DNA of 64,000 bases from Microbacterium trichothecenolyticum (GTDB lineage: Bacteria > Actinomycetota > Actinomycetes > Actinomycetales > Microbacteriaceae). Numbering within the stretch: position 1 is the stretch's first letter; every line of letters begins with the position of its first letter. The notes beneath the pieces are model-generated. The model was given only the letters and a program-made list of their open reading frames with translations. It searched no databases and had not been told where the DNA came from. Below are positions 55,194-63,986 of the stretch, piece by piece. The stretch covers positions 273,773-337,772 of the forward strand of contig NZ_JYJA01000040.1 of assembly GCF_000956465.1 (NCBI RefSeq), read 5' to 3'. A program made the translations under genes and the position numbers.

Positions 55194-56053
55194 TGCCGAC
55201 GTTCCCCGTGTCAGGCCCGGCGGCCGTGCGCATCGAGCTGCAGATGGGCCGCATCGACGTCGTCGCAGAACGCCGTCGCGACCTCGCCGTCGACGTCGCG
55301 CCGGCCAACCCGCACCGCGCGGGCGACCGCAGCGCAGCCGAGGCGGTGCGCGTGACGCAGGCGGGGTCCGACCTCCGCATCGTCGGCCCGGTGCGGTTCA
55401 ACCTGTTCGGCTCGGGCGACTCCGTCGACGTGTCCGTGCGCATCCCGACCGGTTCGGACGTCTCGCTCGCGCTCAAGTACGGCTCGATCCGCGTCGCCGG
55501 GGCGGTCGGCACCGCGCGGATCGCGCTGGATTACGGTGACGCGACCCTCGAGCGCACCGGCCGCGCCGACCTGGGCCTCGGGCACGGGGAGCTCCGCGTC
55601 GAGCACGTGCGCGGCGACGCGGACGTGGACATCAAATCCGGCCGTGCCCGCATCGGCATCGTCGACGGGGCGCTGAGGCTCAAAGGATCGGACGCCGGCA
55701 TCGATGTCGGCTCGGTCTCGGGCGTGGCCGACATCGCGACGTCGAGCGGCGTCGTGCACCTGGGCGACCCGGGCCCCGCGCTCACGGTGCGGTCTGCCTA
55801 CGGCCCGGTGCGCATCGGCGACCTCAACGGCGGCACCGCGCGGATCGAGGCGTCGTACGGCGCCGTGGACCTCGGCATCCGCTCGGGCACGGCGGCGTGG
55901 CTCGACGCGTCGAGCCAGCACGGCGTGGTGCGCAACGAGCTCTCCGCGGTTGCGGGTCCGGTCGAGGGCGAGGCGTCGGTCGAGCTCTACGCCCGTGCCG
56001 GGTACGGGGACATCACCGTGCACCGCACCCATCCCGTCGCCGGCGGCGACTAG
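55193..56053 (+). CDS. DUF4097 family beta-strand repeat protein
   Basis: A 286-residue protein rich in short strand-turn repeats (SLALKYGSIRVAGAVG, IALDYGDATLERTG, VRSAYGPVRIGDLNGG, ARAGYGDITVHRTHP), predicted to form a right-handed beta-helix-like or adhesin fold. It lacks the signal peptide and membrane segment many DUF4097 proteins carry, so it is probably cytoplasmic. It overlaps the ribbon-helix-helix gene, and the two likely form a functional pair. Molecular function unknown. Confidence 0.82.
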   Translation: MPTFPVSGPAAVRIELQMGRIDVVAERRRDLAVDVAPANPHRAGDRSAAEAVRVTQAGSDLRIVGPVRFNLFGSGDSVDVSVRIPTGSDVSLALKYGSIRVAGAVGTARIALDYGDATLERTGRADLGLGHGELRVEHVRGDADVDIKSGRARIGIVDGALRLKGSDAGIDVGSVSGVADIATSSGVVHLGDPGPALTVRSAYGPVRIGDLNGGTARIEASYGAVDLGIRSGTAAWLDASSQHGVVRNELSAVAGPVEGEASVELYARAGYGDITVHRTHPVAGGD

Positions 56054-56064
56054 GGGCGCCGAGG

Positions 56065-56517
56065 TCAGGCGCGGGCGGTCGCGTCCTCGAAGGCGACCCA
56101 CGCGAGCATCGCGCACTTCACGCGCGCGGTGAACTTCGAGACGCCCGAGAGGGCCGCGGCGTCGCCGAACACCTCTTCGTCCAGCGGGATCTCGCCGCGC
56201 GAGCGCAGCGCTTCGCGGAAGCCTTCGACGAGAGCGGATGCCTCGGCCCGCGGCATCCGTTCCTCCTCCTCGATCAGCGCGGCGAGCATGGACGCCGAAG
56301 CCTGCGAGATGGAGCAGCCGGCGCCGTCCCACGTGACCTCGTCGACGGTCGTGCCGTCGTCCGACAGGCGCACGCGGAGGGTGATCTCGTCGCCGCAGAT
56401 CGGGTTGCGCTGATACGACGTGGCGACCCGGCCCTCCTCGGCGCCGAGGCCCTTGCCGTGCGGGCGCTTGGAATGGTCGAGGATGAGCTCCTGATAGAGC
56501 GATTCGAGGCCGCTCAT
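56065..56517 (-). CDS. sufU: Fe-S cluster assembly scaffold/sulfur acceptor SufU
   Basis: A 150-residue U-type scaffold. The three ligand cysteines are present: Cys41 (NPICGDE), Cys68 (GAGCSIS) and Cys135 (VKCAML). In Gram-positives SufU is a zinc-dependent sulfurtransferase that accepts persulfide from SufS. Its ATG overlaps the sufS stop (ATGA). The sufBCD genes are not in this window, so this pair is detached from the main cluster or repeats part of it. Confidence 0.95.
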   Translation of the reverse strand: MSGLESLYQELILDHSKRPHGKGLGAEEGRVATSYQRNPICGDEITLRVRLSDDGTTVDEVTWDGAGCSISQASASMLAALIEEEERMPRAEASALVEGFREALRSRGEIPLDEEVFGDAAALSGVSKFTARVKCAMLAWVAFEDATARA

Positions 56518-57815
56518 GCGCCGGCTCCGAAGAACGCCCTCACGCCCGACAGGGCGTCCAGGAACACGTCGACGTCGTCAGCCGTGTTGTAGAGCGCCGA
56601 CGACGCCCGTACCGAGGCGGTGAGTCCGAAGCGGCGGTGCAGCGGCTGCGCGCAGTGGTGCCCGACGCGCACCGCCACCCCGCGGGCGTCGAGGAACTGA
56701 CCCACGTCGTGCGCGTGCACGCCGTCGACGTCGAACGACCAGAGCCCCACGCGCTCGGCGCCCGCCGCGTCGCCGAGCAGCCGGATGCCGGGGATCGAGC
56801 GCAGGCCTTCACCCATGCGCGCTTCGAGGGCCTTCTCGTGCGCGTGCACCGCGGGCATGCCCACGGCGTCGAGATAGCGCACCGCGGCCGCGAGCCCGAT
56901 CGCCTGCGACACCGGCTGGGTGCCGGCCTCGAAGCGCTGGGGCGGCGGCAGGTACGACGCCTCGTCGAGGGTGACGGTGGTGATCATCGACCCGCCGGTG
57001 AGGAACGGCGGCAGGGCCTCGAGCACCTCGGCGCGGCCGTAGAGGCCGCCGACGCCGTACGGCCCCAGCATCTTGTGGCCCGAGAAGACCGCGAAGTCGA
57101 CGTCGAGAGCGGGGAAGTCGAGCGGCAGGTGCGGCGCGGACTGGCAGGCGTCCAGTACGGTCACCGCACCGACGGCCTGTGCGAGGGCGACGAGCTCGGC
57201 GACCGGGTTCACGATGCCCAGCACGTTCGACACGTGCGTGAACGCGACGATCCGCGTGCGTTCGCCGATGACGGTGGCGGCGGCATCCGTGTCCAGGGTC
57301 CCGTCATCACGGACGGGGATGTGGCGGAGCACCGCGCCGGTGCGGGCGGCCAGCTCCTGCCAGGGGATGAGGTTCGCGTGGTGCTCGGTCTCGGTGATGA
57401 CGATCTCGTCACCGGGCTTCAGCGCGAAGCGCGCGCTGGCGGGGGCTCCGCGTCCGACGCTCGCGTTGCCGATCGCGTACGCGACGAGGTTGAGGCCGGC
57501 GGTCGCGCCGCTCGTCCACACCAGCTGCTCGGGGCGTGCGCCGACGAAGGCCGCGACCGTCGTGCGGGCGTCCTCGAAGAGCTCGGTGGCCTCCGCCGCG
57601 AGGGTGTGCGCACCGCGGTGGACAGCGGAGTTCGACCGCGTGAGGAAGTCGACCTCGGCGTCGATGACCGCCTGCGGCTTCTGGCTGGTCGCGCCCGAGT
57701 CGAGGTAGACGAGGCGTTCGCCGTTCACGCGCTCGCCGAGGAGCGGGAAGTCCGCGCGGAGCGCGTCGGCGTCAAGTGGCGCCGTCGGAGACGAGACGGA
57801 TGCGGGAGAACTCAC
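56514..57815 (-). CDS. sufS: Cysteine desulfurase SufS
   Basis: A 433-residue class V aminotransferase-fold PLP enzyme that removes sulfur from cysteine. The PLP lysine is in FSGHKMLGPYG, the active-site cysteine in RVGHHCAQPLH, and the cofactor region in VITETEHHANLIPWQ. A 15-residue Ser/Ala-rich leader precedes the catalytic fold. GTG start with TAGCCT six bases upstream, so the sufSU transcript looks leaderless. Confidence 0.95.
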   Translation of the reverse strand: MSSPASVSSPTAPLDADALRADFPLLGERVNGERLVYLDSGATSQKPQAVIDAEVDFLTRSNSAVHRGAHTLAAEATELFEDARTTVAAFVGARPEQLVWTSGATAGLNLVAYAIGNASVGRGAPASARFALKPGDEIVITETEHHANLIPWQELAARTGAVLRHIPVRDDGTLDTDAAATVIGERTRIVAFTHVSNVLGIVNPVAELVALAQAVGAVTVLDACQSAPHLPLDFPALDVDFAVFSGHKMLGPYGVGGLYGRAEVLEALPPFLTGGSMITTVTLDEASYLPPPQRFEAGTQPVSQAIGLAAAVRYLDAVGMPAVHAHEKALEARMGEGLRSIPGIRLLGDAAGAERVGLWSFDVDGVHAHDVGQFLDARGVAVRVGHHCAQPLHRRFGLTASVRASSALYNTADDVDVFLDALSGVRAFFGAGA

Positions 57816-57821
57816 CCTTCA

Positions 57822-57827
57822 AGGCTA
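57822..57827 (-). promoter_or_regulatory. -10 box TAGCCT, leaderless promoter of sufSU
   Basis: On the minus strand TAGCCT is followed by exactly six bases and the GTG at 57815. Confidence 0.55.
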
Positions 57828-57876
57828 CGCGGGATGCCGCGACCCGGCGCGGAGGCGCCCGTTCGGGCGCCGATCG

Positions 57877-60003
57877 TCAGGGCTTGGTCGTGACCGGGGG
57901 CTCGGAGGCGTCCGCCTTCTCGGGCGGTCCGGCCGGGCGCACCGCCCGGCGCCCGACGCGGTGCACCTGCGGCGCCGTGGCGCGTCCGGCGCGGTCGTCG
58001 CCCGGCAGCGCACGCGAGCGGCGGCCGTAGATCAGCTCGGACGAGTCCAGGAGCCAGGGCACGAGCGTGATCGACACGCCGTGCACGAGCATGAGCTGCT
58101 GCGCGATCCGGCGGGCGCGGCGGTTGTGCAGGATCGACTCCCACCAATGGCCGACGATGTACTGCGGCAGGTAGACGGTGACCACCGAGGAGCCGTGCTC
58201 CTCGCGGTACTTCTTGACGAAGTCGGCGATCGGGCTCGCGTACATGCGGTACGGCGATTCGATGATCTTGAGTGGGATCGGCATGCGGTGCTGGCGCCAC
58301 TCCTCCTCCAGCGCCGCGGCATCCTCCTTCGTGACCGAGACGTGCACCGCGAAGGTCTTGTCGTGCTTCGCGGCCAGCGCGTAGTCGACCGCCTTCACGA
58401 CGGGCTTCTGCAGCCGGTTGACGAGGATGAGAGCGACATCGCCCGTGGACCCGAAGTGCGTCTGGTCGTCCATCTCGATCTCGTGCTCGACGTCGCGGTA
58501 GTAGCGGTGCACGCCGACCATGAGGAACGACAGGATCGGGATAGCGAGGAACACGAGCCAGGCGCCGTGGGTGAACTTCGTGATGGTCACGATGACGAGC
58601 ACGGACGCGGTCATCGTGGCGCCGAGCGAATTGATCACGAGACCCTTGCGCAGGCCGAAGAGCTCCGTGCGCGCCGAAGCAGCGCGGCGCTCATCGGCCG
58701 GGAGTTCGCGGATGCCGCGGATCCCCCGCATCCAATGCCGGATCATGCCGATCTGGCCGATCGTGAACGAGACGAACACGCCGATGATGTAGAGCTGGAT
58801 CAGGTTCGTGAGATTGGCCTGGTAGACGACCAGTACGCCGATCGCGACCAGACCCAGGATGATCATGCCGTTCGAGTACACGAGGCGGTCGCCGCGCGTG
58901 TTGAGCGCCTTGGGCGCATAGCCGTCGCGCGCGAGCACCGACCCGAGCAGAGGGAAGCCGTTGAACGCGGTGTTCGCGGCGAGGAGCAGCACGACTGCGG
59001 TCGCCGCCTGGATGACGAAGAACGGGATGGAGTTCATTCCGAAGACGGCCGACGAGACCTGCGCCATGAGGCTCGGCTGCGGGTTGGAGCAGTCGAAGCC
59101 GATCAGGTCGCAGGGGTTCTCGGCGTAGTGCACGCCCGAGACGAGCGCGATCGCGGTGAGCCCGGCGAAGAGCAGGATCGCGATGCCGCCCATCATCGCG
59201 AGCGTGGTCTGGGCGTTGCGCACCTTGGGCTTGCGGAACGCCTGCACCCCGTTCGACACGGCCTCGACGCCGGTGAGGGCCGAGCAGCCGCTCGAGAACG
59301 CGCGCAGCACGAGCAGGATGACCGCGGCCTGCGTGAGGCTCTCGGTCTGCACCTCGTACTGGGCGCTCGACGCCACAGGTGGATTGCCGGTGACGATCTG
59401 GAAGAGCCCGACGAGGATCATGAGCCCGACCGAGCCGATGAAGACGTAGGTCGGGATCGCGAACGCCCGCGACGCTTCGCGCACGCCGCGCAGGTTCACG
59501 ATGATGATCAGGATGACGAAGCCCACCGCCAGCTCGACGCGCCAGGGATTGAGGCCCGGGAGCGCGGAGATGATGTTGTCGACCCCTGATGCGACCGACA
59601 CCGCGACCGTGAGGACGTAGTCGACGAGCAGCGCCGATGCCACGATCACGCCCGGCACCTCGCCGAGGTTCTTGCGTGCCACTTCGTAGTCGCCACCGCC
59701 GGAGGGGTACGCCTTGATCAACTGCCGGTAGCTGATCACGACGACGATCAGCAGCACGATGACCGCGGCGGCGATCCAGGGGGCGAACGCGAGGAACGCG
59801 AGGCCGCCGGTGAGGAGGATGAGGAGGAGTTCCTGCGGGGCGTACGCGACGGACGAGAGCGCGTCGGACGCGAAGATGGGCAACGCCATCTTCTTCGGGA
59901 GCAGGTGCTCGTCGGAGTCTGTGGACGCGAGCGGGTCCCCGAGGATGAGGCGCTTGGCGATCGGCGTCTCATCGACCGACTGCTCGCGGCTTTCGTTCGT
60001 CAC
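57877..60003 (-). CDS. KimA-like potassium importer (APC superfamily)
   Basis: A 708-residue transporter. Twelve-helix APC core (about residues 35-470) with segments strongly like Bacillus KimA: SDALSSVAYAPQELLLILL, YPSGGGDYEVARKNLGE, LLVDYVLTVAVSVASGVDNI, AFSSGCSALTGVEAVSNG. A cytoplasmic universal-stress-like domain (about 480-650) and a basic Pro-rich tail follow; the KimA tail binds c-di-AMP in Firmicutes. It probably imports K+ by proton symport. Only 95 bp lie upstream, too short for a ydaO c-di-AMP riboswitch. GTG start with TAGCCT eight bases upstream. Confidence 0.85.
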   Translation of the reverse strand: MTNESREQSVDETPIAKRLILGDPLASTDSDEHLLPKKMALPIFASDALSSVAYAPQELLLILLTGGLAFLAFAPWIAAAVIVLLIVVVISYRQLIKAYPSGGGDYEVARKNLGEVPGVIVASALLVDYVLTVAVSVASGVDNIISALPGLNPWRVELAVGFVILIIIVNLRGVREASRAFAIPTYVFIGSVGLMILVGLFQIVTGNPPVASSAQYEVQTESLTQAAVILLVLRAFSSGCSALTGVEAVSNGVQAFRKPKVRNAQTTLAMMGGIAILLFAGLTAIALVSGVHYAENPCDLIGFDCSNPQPSLMAQVSSAVFGMNSIPFFVIQAATAVVLLLAANTAFNGFPLLGSVLARDGYAPKALNTRGDRLVYSNGMIILGLVAIGVLVVYQANLTNLIQLYIIGVFVSFTIGQIGMIRHWMRGIRGIRELPADERRAASARTELFGLRKGLVINSLGATMTASVLVIVTITKFTHGAWLVFLAIPILSFLMVGVHRYYRDVEHEIEMDDQTHFGSTGDVALILVNRLQKPVVKAVDYALAAKHDKTFAVHVSVTKEDAAALEEEWRQHRMPIPLKIIESPYRMYASPIADFVKKYREEHGSSVVTVYLPQYIVGHWWESILHNRRARRIAQQLMLVHGVSITLVPWLLDSSELIYGRRSRALPGDDRAGRATAPQVHRVGRRAVRPAGPPEKADASEPPVTTKP

Positions 60004-60011
60004 GGCCCGTA

Positions 60012-60017
60012 AGGCTA
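60012..60017 (-). promoter_or_regulatory. Possible -10 box TAGCCT of the KimA-like gene
   Basis: On the minus strand TAGCCT lies eight bases before the GTG at 60003. Confidence 0.4.
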
Positions 60018-60098
60018 CTCGTGAGGAGAACGTGAGGATGCATCCAGACGTCCATCCTCACGAAATCCATACGGGTGCCTCTCTGGGACACTCGTAGC

Positions 60099-61199
60099 GT
60101 GGACGAGCAGATCATCCTCGGTGTGCTCGCGGTCACCCTCGGGGTGGTCGTGGGGGTGCTGCTCTTCGTCCCGTTCGTCGCGCTCAGCTACCGCCGCCGG
60201 GGCGGATTCGGCGTCGGCCGGTTCGTGCTCTGGGGCGCCGCCCTGGTCTACGTGATGGCGATCTGGACCTACACGCTCCTGCCCCTGCCGGACCCCGACA
60301 CGATCGCGTGCGCGGGCGTGAACGTCGACGTGACGGCGATCGCCGCCGACCTGCGCGGGGCCATCGTGCGTCGAGGCAGCGGCTTCGCGACGGATCCCGC
60401 CGTGCTGCAGCTGCTGCTCAACGTCCTGCTCTTCGTGCCGCTCGGGTTCTTCCTCCGCGTGCTGGGCGGGCGCGGCGCGATCACGGCCCTCGTCGTCGGC
60501 GTCGGGCTGTCGGTCTTCGTCGAGGTCACCCAGCTCACCGGCGTCTGGGGCCTCTACCCCTGCGCCTACCGCGTGTTCGACGTGGACGACCTGCTCACGA
60601 ACACCCTGGGCGCGGTGCTCGGCTCGCTGCTCGCGCTCGCCGTGCCGCGCCGCTACCGCGGCTCACCCCGCCTGCCCGACGCGGACCGGCCGCAGCCGGT
60701 CACGCGCGGCCGACGCCTCCTCGGCATGCTGTGCGACGGGCTCGCCGCCTGGGTGCTCAGCCTGACGGTGATCGTCGCGGTGCAGCTCGTGCTCTACCTC
60801 CTCGGTGCGGACGCGGCCGTGCGCGAGGGATCCGCGGCGAGCCTCATCGGCTCCGGGGTGTCGATCGTCGTGTGGCTCGTCGCGACGCTCGCGACCGGCG
60901 GCACGATCGGCGACCACGCCGTGCAGGTGCGCTTCACCGGCGGGCCGCTCCCGGTCGGGCTCGCGCGCTTCCTGCGCTTCGCCGCCGGCATCGGCGGCTA
61001 CCTCGTGCTGAACGCGCTGCCGGGCGCGTGGACGTTCGTGGCCTCGGTGTTCGCGGCGGTGTCGATCCTGCTGGTCTTCACGACCGACGGGCATCGCGGC
61101 CTCCCCGGTCTCGCGTCGGGTCAGCGCCTCACCGACGCGCGGGAGCTGGAGGAACCGGATGCTGCGCCCCCCGGTTCCGCGACGGCTCCCGGCCTCTGA
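60099..61199 (+). CDS. VanZ family membrane protein fused to an RDD-like domain
   Basis: A 366-residue membrane protein. The N-terminal VanZ domain (about residues 5-185) has paired helices with VEVTQLTGVWGLYPCAYRVFDVDDLLTNTLGAVLG; the C-terminal half (about 210-345) is an RDD-like region (MLCDGLAAWVLSLTVIVAV, GDHAVQVRFTGG). VanZ proteins are linked to glycopeptide resistance and envelope lipids, with no known reaction. Start GTG 60099 is uncertain; GTG 60075 would add eight residues. It diverges from the KimA-like gene. Confidence 0.8.
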   Translation: MDEQIILGVLAVTLGVVVGVLLFVPFVALSYRRRGGFGVGRFVLWGAALVYVMAIWTYTLLPLPDPDTIACAGVNVDVTAIAADLRGAIVRRGSGFATDPAVLQLLLNVLLFVPLGFFLRVLGGRGAITALVVGVGLSVFVEVTQLTGVWGLYPCAYRVFDVDDLLTNTLGAVLGSLLALAVPRRYRGSPRLPDADRPQPVTRGRRLLGMLCDGLAAWVLSLTVIVAVQLVLYLLGADAAVREGSAASLIGSGVSIVVWLVATLATGGTIGDHAVQVRFTGGPLPVGLARFLRFAAGIGGYLVLNALPGAWTFVASVFAAVSILLVFTTDGHRGLPGLASGQRLTDARELEEPDAAPPGSATAPGL

Positions 61200-61248
61200 A
61201 ACCGGGGCCGCGGCCGCGCAGGCCCTGGGACCACGCGCAGCCCGGGAG

Positions 61249-61254
61249 TAGAAT
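61249..61254 (+). promoter_or_regulatory. Possible -10 box TAGAAT of the hemerythrin gene
   Basis: TAGAAT lies 61 bases before the ATG and is embedded in an inverted repeat CGGGA-N6-TCCCG (61243-61257), which could be an operator. Confidence 0.35.
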
Positions 61255-61314
61255 CCCGCTGATCACCGCCTGGGGTCGTCGGAGTCGACGAGCTGCGGGG
61301 ATCGGGGGTGCGAT

Positions 61315-62049
61315 ATGGCTGCCAAGCTGCCCTCCTCCGGAGCCATGCCGGAGGGGCAGGAACCCGGGTGCGACACGTCGGGCCTGATCCTGGTGCACAG
61401 GATCTTCCGCTGGCTGTATCGCGAGCTGCCGGAGCTCGTGCGCGGCGTGCCACCGGGCGACATCGACCGCGCGGCGATCGTGGGCCGGTACGCCCACCTG
61501 GACTTCTACGCGCTGCACATGCACCACGAGACCGAGGATGTCGCCCTGTGGGACAAGCTGGTCTCACGTGATCCGGGGTGCGCGCTGCACGTCGGCCAGA
61601 TGCGCGCGCAGCACGCCGAGGTCGCCTCCCAGCTCGCCCGGATCGAGCCGCAGCTCGAGCCGTGGCTCCGGACGGCGGATGCCGCGCTGCGTGATGCGTT
61701 CGCCCGCGACATCGAGCACCTCCGCGACACACTCACCGCGCATCTCGGGCAGGAGGAGCACGACATCATGCCGGTGGCCGGCGCCGTGCTCTCCCAGCAG
61801 GAGTGGGACTGGATGGAGGAGCACACGCGCGCGGAGCTCATGGCGCACCGCAAGGAGCTCGGCAAGGACATCCTGTCCCTCCAGCTCGGACTGCTGGTGG
61901 CCAGCGTGCCCGAGGGAGAGCGGGACGAGTGGATGCGCGCGAACGTCCCCGCGCCGATCCGGCTGCTGTACCTCCTGCTGATGAAGCGGCAGTACGACAG
62001 GGCGATGCGGGAGCTCTACCCGGACCGCCCGGTTCCCGCGATGGTGTGA
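61315..62049 (+). CDS. Hemerythrin-like HHE domain protein
   Basis: A 244-residue four-helix-bundle protein with the diiron ligand pattern: LVHRIFRWL, LHMHHETEDVALWD, QMRAQHAEV and HLGQEEHDIMP, so His and Glu/Asp residues occur in the expected order. The C-terminal 90 residues add a helical domain (EEHTRAELMAHRKELGKDIL). Family members bind O2 or NO or sense redox state. It precedes a small SRPBCC gene by five bp, so they are probably co-transcribed. Confidence 0.88.
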   Translation: MAAKLPSSGAMPEGQEPGCDTSGLILVHRIFRWLYRELPELVRGVPPGDIDRAAIVGRYAHLDFYALHMHHETEDVALWDKLVSRDPGCALHVGQMRAQHAEVASQLARIEPQLEPWLRTADAALRDAFARDIEHLRDTLTAHLGQEEHDIMPVAGAVLSQQEWDWMEEHTRAELMAHRKELGKDILSLQLGLLVASVPEGERDEWMRANVPAPIRLLYLLLMKRQYDRAMRELYPDRPVPAMV

Positions 62050-62054
62050 CGGCC

Positions 62055-62525
62055 ATGTGGAGACGCGTGACGCTGGACGTGCATCTCGACCACCCGCCCG
62101 CTCGCGTGTTCCCGTACCTCGCGGACCCCGGCACCTGGCACGACTGGGCGCCGGCGGTCGAACTCCGGCAGCGCGTCGGAGCCGGGCCGCCGAGTGCAGG
62201 CAGCCGCTGGAGCGCGGTCGACCACATCATCGGCCCGTTCCGTGTCCGGTTCGAAGACGTGCTCGAGGTCGTCGAACCGAACGAGCGGGTCGTGTGGCAC
62301 TCCACGTCGCCGTGGAACTCGCGCGTCGAGTACGCCTGCTCCGCCGAGGACGTGGGCACGCGCGTGCACGCCGACTACGGGGGCGACGTCGCGGGGTGGC
62401 TGCGACTGGTCGCCCTGCTTCCGACGTTCGTCCTGTCGCGCATCCTCATGCGCGACTTCCGCGGCCTCCAGCGACTGCTCGATGCCGAAGACGCCCGCGC
62501 GGGAGCCGTCGCCGAACCCGCCTGA
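62055..62525 (+). CDS. SRPBCC (polyketide cyclase/START-like) protein
   Basis: A 156-residue single-domain ligand-binding protein: HLDHPPARVFPYLADPGTWHDWAPAVE at the N-terminus, then a beta-sheet (GSRWSAVDHIIGPFRVRFEDVLEVVEPNERVVWHS) and a long C-terminal helix. No catalytic residues are identifiable. It starts five bases after the hemerythrin gene; the pair may handle a common ligand or oxidant. Confidence 0.85.
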   Translation: MWRRVTLDVHLDHPPARVFPYLADPGTWHDWAPAVELRQRVGAGPPSAGSRWSAVDHIIGPFRVRFEDVLEVVEPNERVVWHSTSPWNSRVEYACSAEDVGTRVHADYGGDVAGWLRLVALLPTFVLSRILMRDFRGLQRLLDAEDARAGAVAEPA

Positions 62526-62585
62526 CCCGCTCCGCGACGACGCCGGAAGGAACGGATGCCGCGGCCCGCAGCATCCTTCCACCGC

Positions 62586-63812
62586 CTACGCCGTCGGCGT
62601 CCCGAGGAACTCGCGCGCGGCGACCACGAGCGCGTCGACGCCGCGGCTCAGCGTGGGCTGGAGCACCGGGGCGAAGAAGGGCGAGTGGTTGGTCGGGATG
62701 TCGCGCTCGACCGTGCCGGCGGCGGTGGCTTCGGCGAACTTCGCCGGGTCGACCCCGCCCCAGAACCAGAAGACGAGCGGCACGCCGGCCTCACGGGCGA
62801 ACCACGAGACGTCCTCGCTGCCGGTGAACATGCCCGGGTCGATCACGGTGCCCTCGCCGAACGCGGCGTCGAACGCCGCGCTGAGGCGGGCGGTGGACTC
62901 GGCGTCGTTGATGGTCGGGGGGAGCGTGTGGTCGGTGACGATGACCGGCGGCTCCTCGGCGCCCGAAGCCTGCGCCTCGGCGCGCACGATGCGCTCGACC
63001 TTCTCGAGCACGCGCGCGCGGGCCACGTCGTCGGGGTAGCGCAGGCTCAGCTCGAGCTTCGCCTCGGCGGGGATGATGTTGTTCTTCAAGCCGGCGTGGA
63101 TCGACCCGACCGTCACGACCGCGACGTCGCGGGGGTCGACCTCGCGCGAGACGATCGTCTGCAGGCGCATCACCGTGGCCGCGGCCATGACGATCGGGTC
63201 GATGGTCGCCTGCGGGCGCGAGCCGTGGCCGCCGCGGCCCAGCAGGGTGACGGTGATGCCGTCGGATGCCGCCATCTGCGTGCCGCTGCGCACGCCGATG
63301 GTGCCGGCGGGCAGCGGCGTGACGTGCTGGCCGAGCACGATGTCGGGCTTCGGGAACTTCTCGAGCACGCCGTCGGCGATCATGGCCTGCGAACCGGCGC
63401 CGTACTCTTCGGCGGGCTGGAAGACGGCGACGACCGTGCCCGACCACTCGCCCTTCGTGGCGACCAGGCGCTCGAGGGCGCCGAGCAGCGCCGTCACGTG
63501 CATGTCGTGACCGCACGCGTGCATGACGGGCACGTCGTTGCCCGCCGGGTCGGTGCCGCGCGCCGTGCTGGCGTACTCGAGGCCCGTCTGCTCGGGCACG
63601 GGCAGGGCGTCCATGTCGGCGCGCAGCCACACGACAGGGCCTTCACCGTTGCGGATCACGCCGGTGACGCCGGTCTTGCCGATCCCCTCCTCGAACTCGA
63701 CGCCGAGCGCGGTCAGATGCTGCGCGATCACCCCCGCCGTGCGGGTCTCCTGGAAGGACAGTTCCGGATGCCGGTGCAGATCGACGTAGATCGCTTCGAG
63801 GTCGAGGGTCAT
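62586..63812 (-). CDS. M20D family amidohydrolase (N-acyl-amino-acid/hippurate hydrolase type)
   Basis: A 408-residue metal-dependent amidohydrolase. Metal ligands are in MHACGHDMHVTALLGAL, the Glu pair in FQPAEEYGAGS and further His in GQHVTPLPAG and near the C-terminus (IPTNHSPFF); the lid domain is inserted at residues 185-300 (GRGGHGSRPQATIDPI). It would cleave N-acyl or indole-3-acetyl amino acids. The ATG is preceded by TAGGCT at seven bases. This is a different subfamily from the M20 enzyme at 11668. Confidence 0.9.
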   Translation of the reverse strand: MTLDLEAIYVDLHRHPELSFQETRTAGVIAQHLTALGVEFEEGIGKTGVTGVIRNGEGPVVWLRADMDALPVPEQTGLEYASTARGTDPAGNDVPVMHACGHDMHVTALLGALERLVATKGEWSGTVVAVFQPAEEYGAGSQAMIADGVLEKFPKPDIVLGQHVTPLPAGTIGVRSGTQMAASDGITVTLLGRGGHGSRPQATIDPIVMAAATVMRLQTIVSREVDPRDVAVVTVGSIHAGLKNNIIPAEAKLELSLRYPDDVARARVLEKVERIVRAEAQASGAEEPPVIVTDHTLPPTINDAESTARLSAAFDAAFGEGTVIDPGMFTGSEDVSWFAREAGVPLVFWFWGGVDPAKFAEATAAGTVERDIPTNHSPFFAPVLQPTLSRGVDALVVAAREFLGTPTA

Positions 63813-63819
63813 GCGGTCG

Positions 63820-63825
63820 AGCCTA
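63820..63825 (-). promoter_or_regulatory. -10 box TAGGCT, leaderless promoter of the M20D gene
   Basis: On the minus strand TAGGCT is followed by seven bases and the ATG at 63812. Confidence 0.45.
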
Positions 63826-63853
63826 CGCGGCCACGCCGCCGCGCCCCTCCCGC

Positions 63854-63986
63854 TCCGCAGTCCGTCTCGGCGACCTCTCACCCCGCCGCGACCGCACGAA
63901 GCGACTGCGGAAGCGAAGACGTTCTGTGCTGCGCAGTCACGTTGTGCGGGTGCGGGCGGGGTGGACGCGCCGGAAGTGACTGCGGA
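63854..63986. repeat. Two more hairpins of the CCGCAGTCACTTCG family
   Basis: First: TCCGCAGTC (63854-63862) with GACTGCGGA (63903-63911). Second: CGCAGTCAC (63932-63940) with GTGACTGCG (63976-63984), including the GTGCGGGT loop sequence also found in the 18444-18504 member. No gene is seen in the final 190 bp. Confidence 0.65.

Noticed and set aside
54699..56053. HicAB toxin-antitoxin module
   Set aside because: The partner is a DUF4097 beta-repeat protein, not a HicA mRNA interferase.
60004..60098. c-di-AMP (ydaO) riboswitch upstream of the KimA-like gene
   Set aside because: Only 95 bp separate the divergent starts and the -10 box is eight bases from the GTG, leaving no leader RNA.
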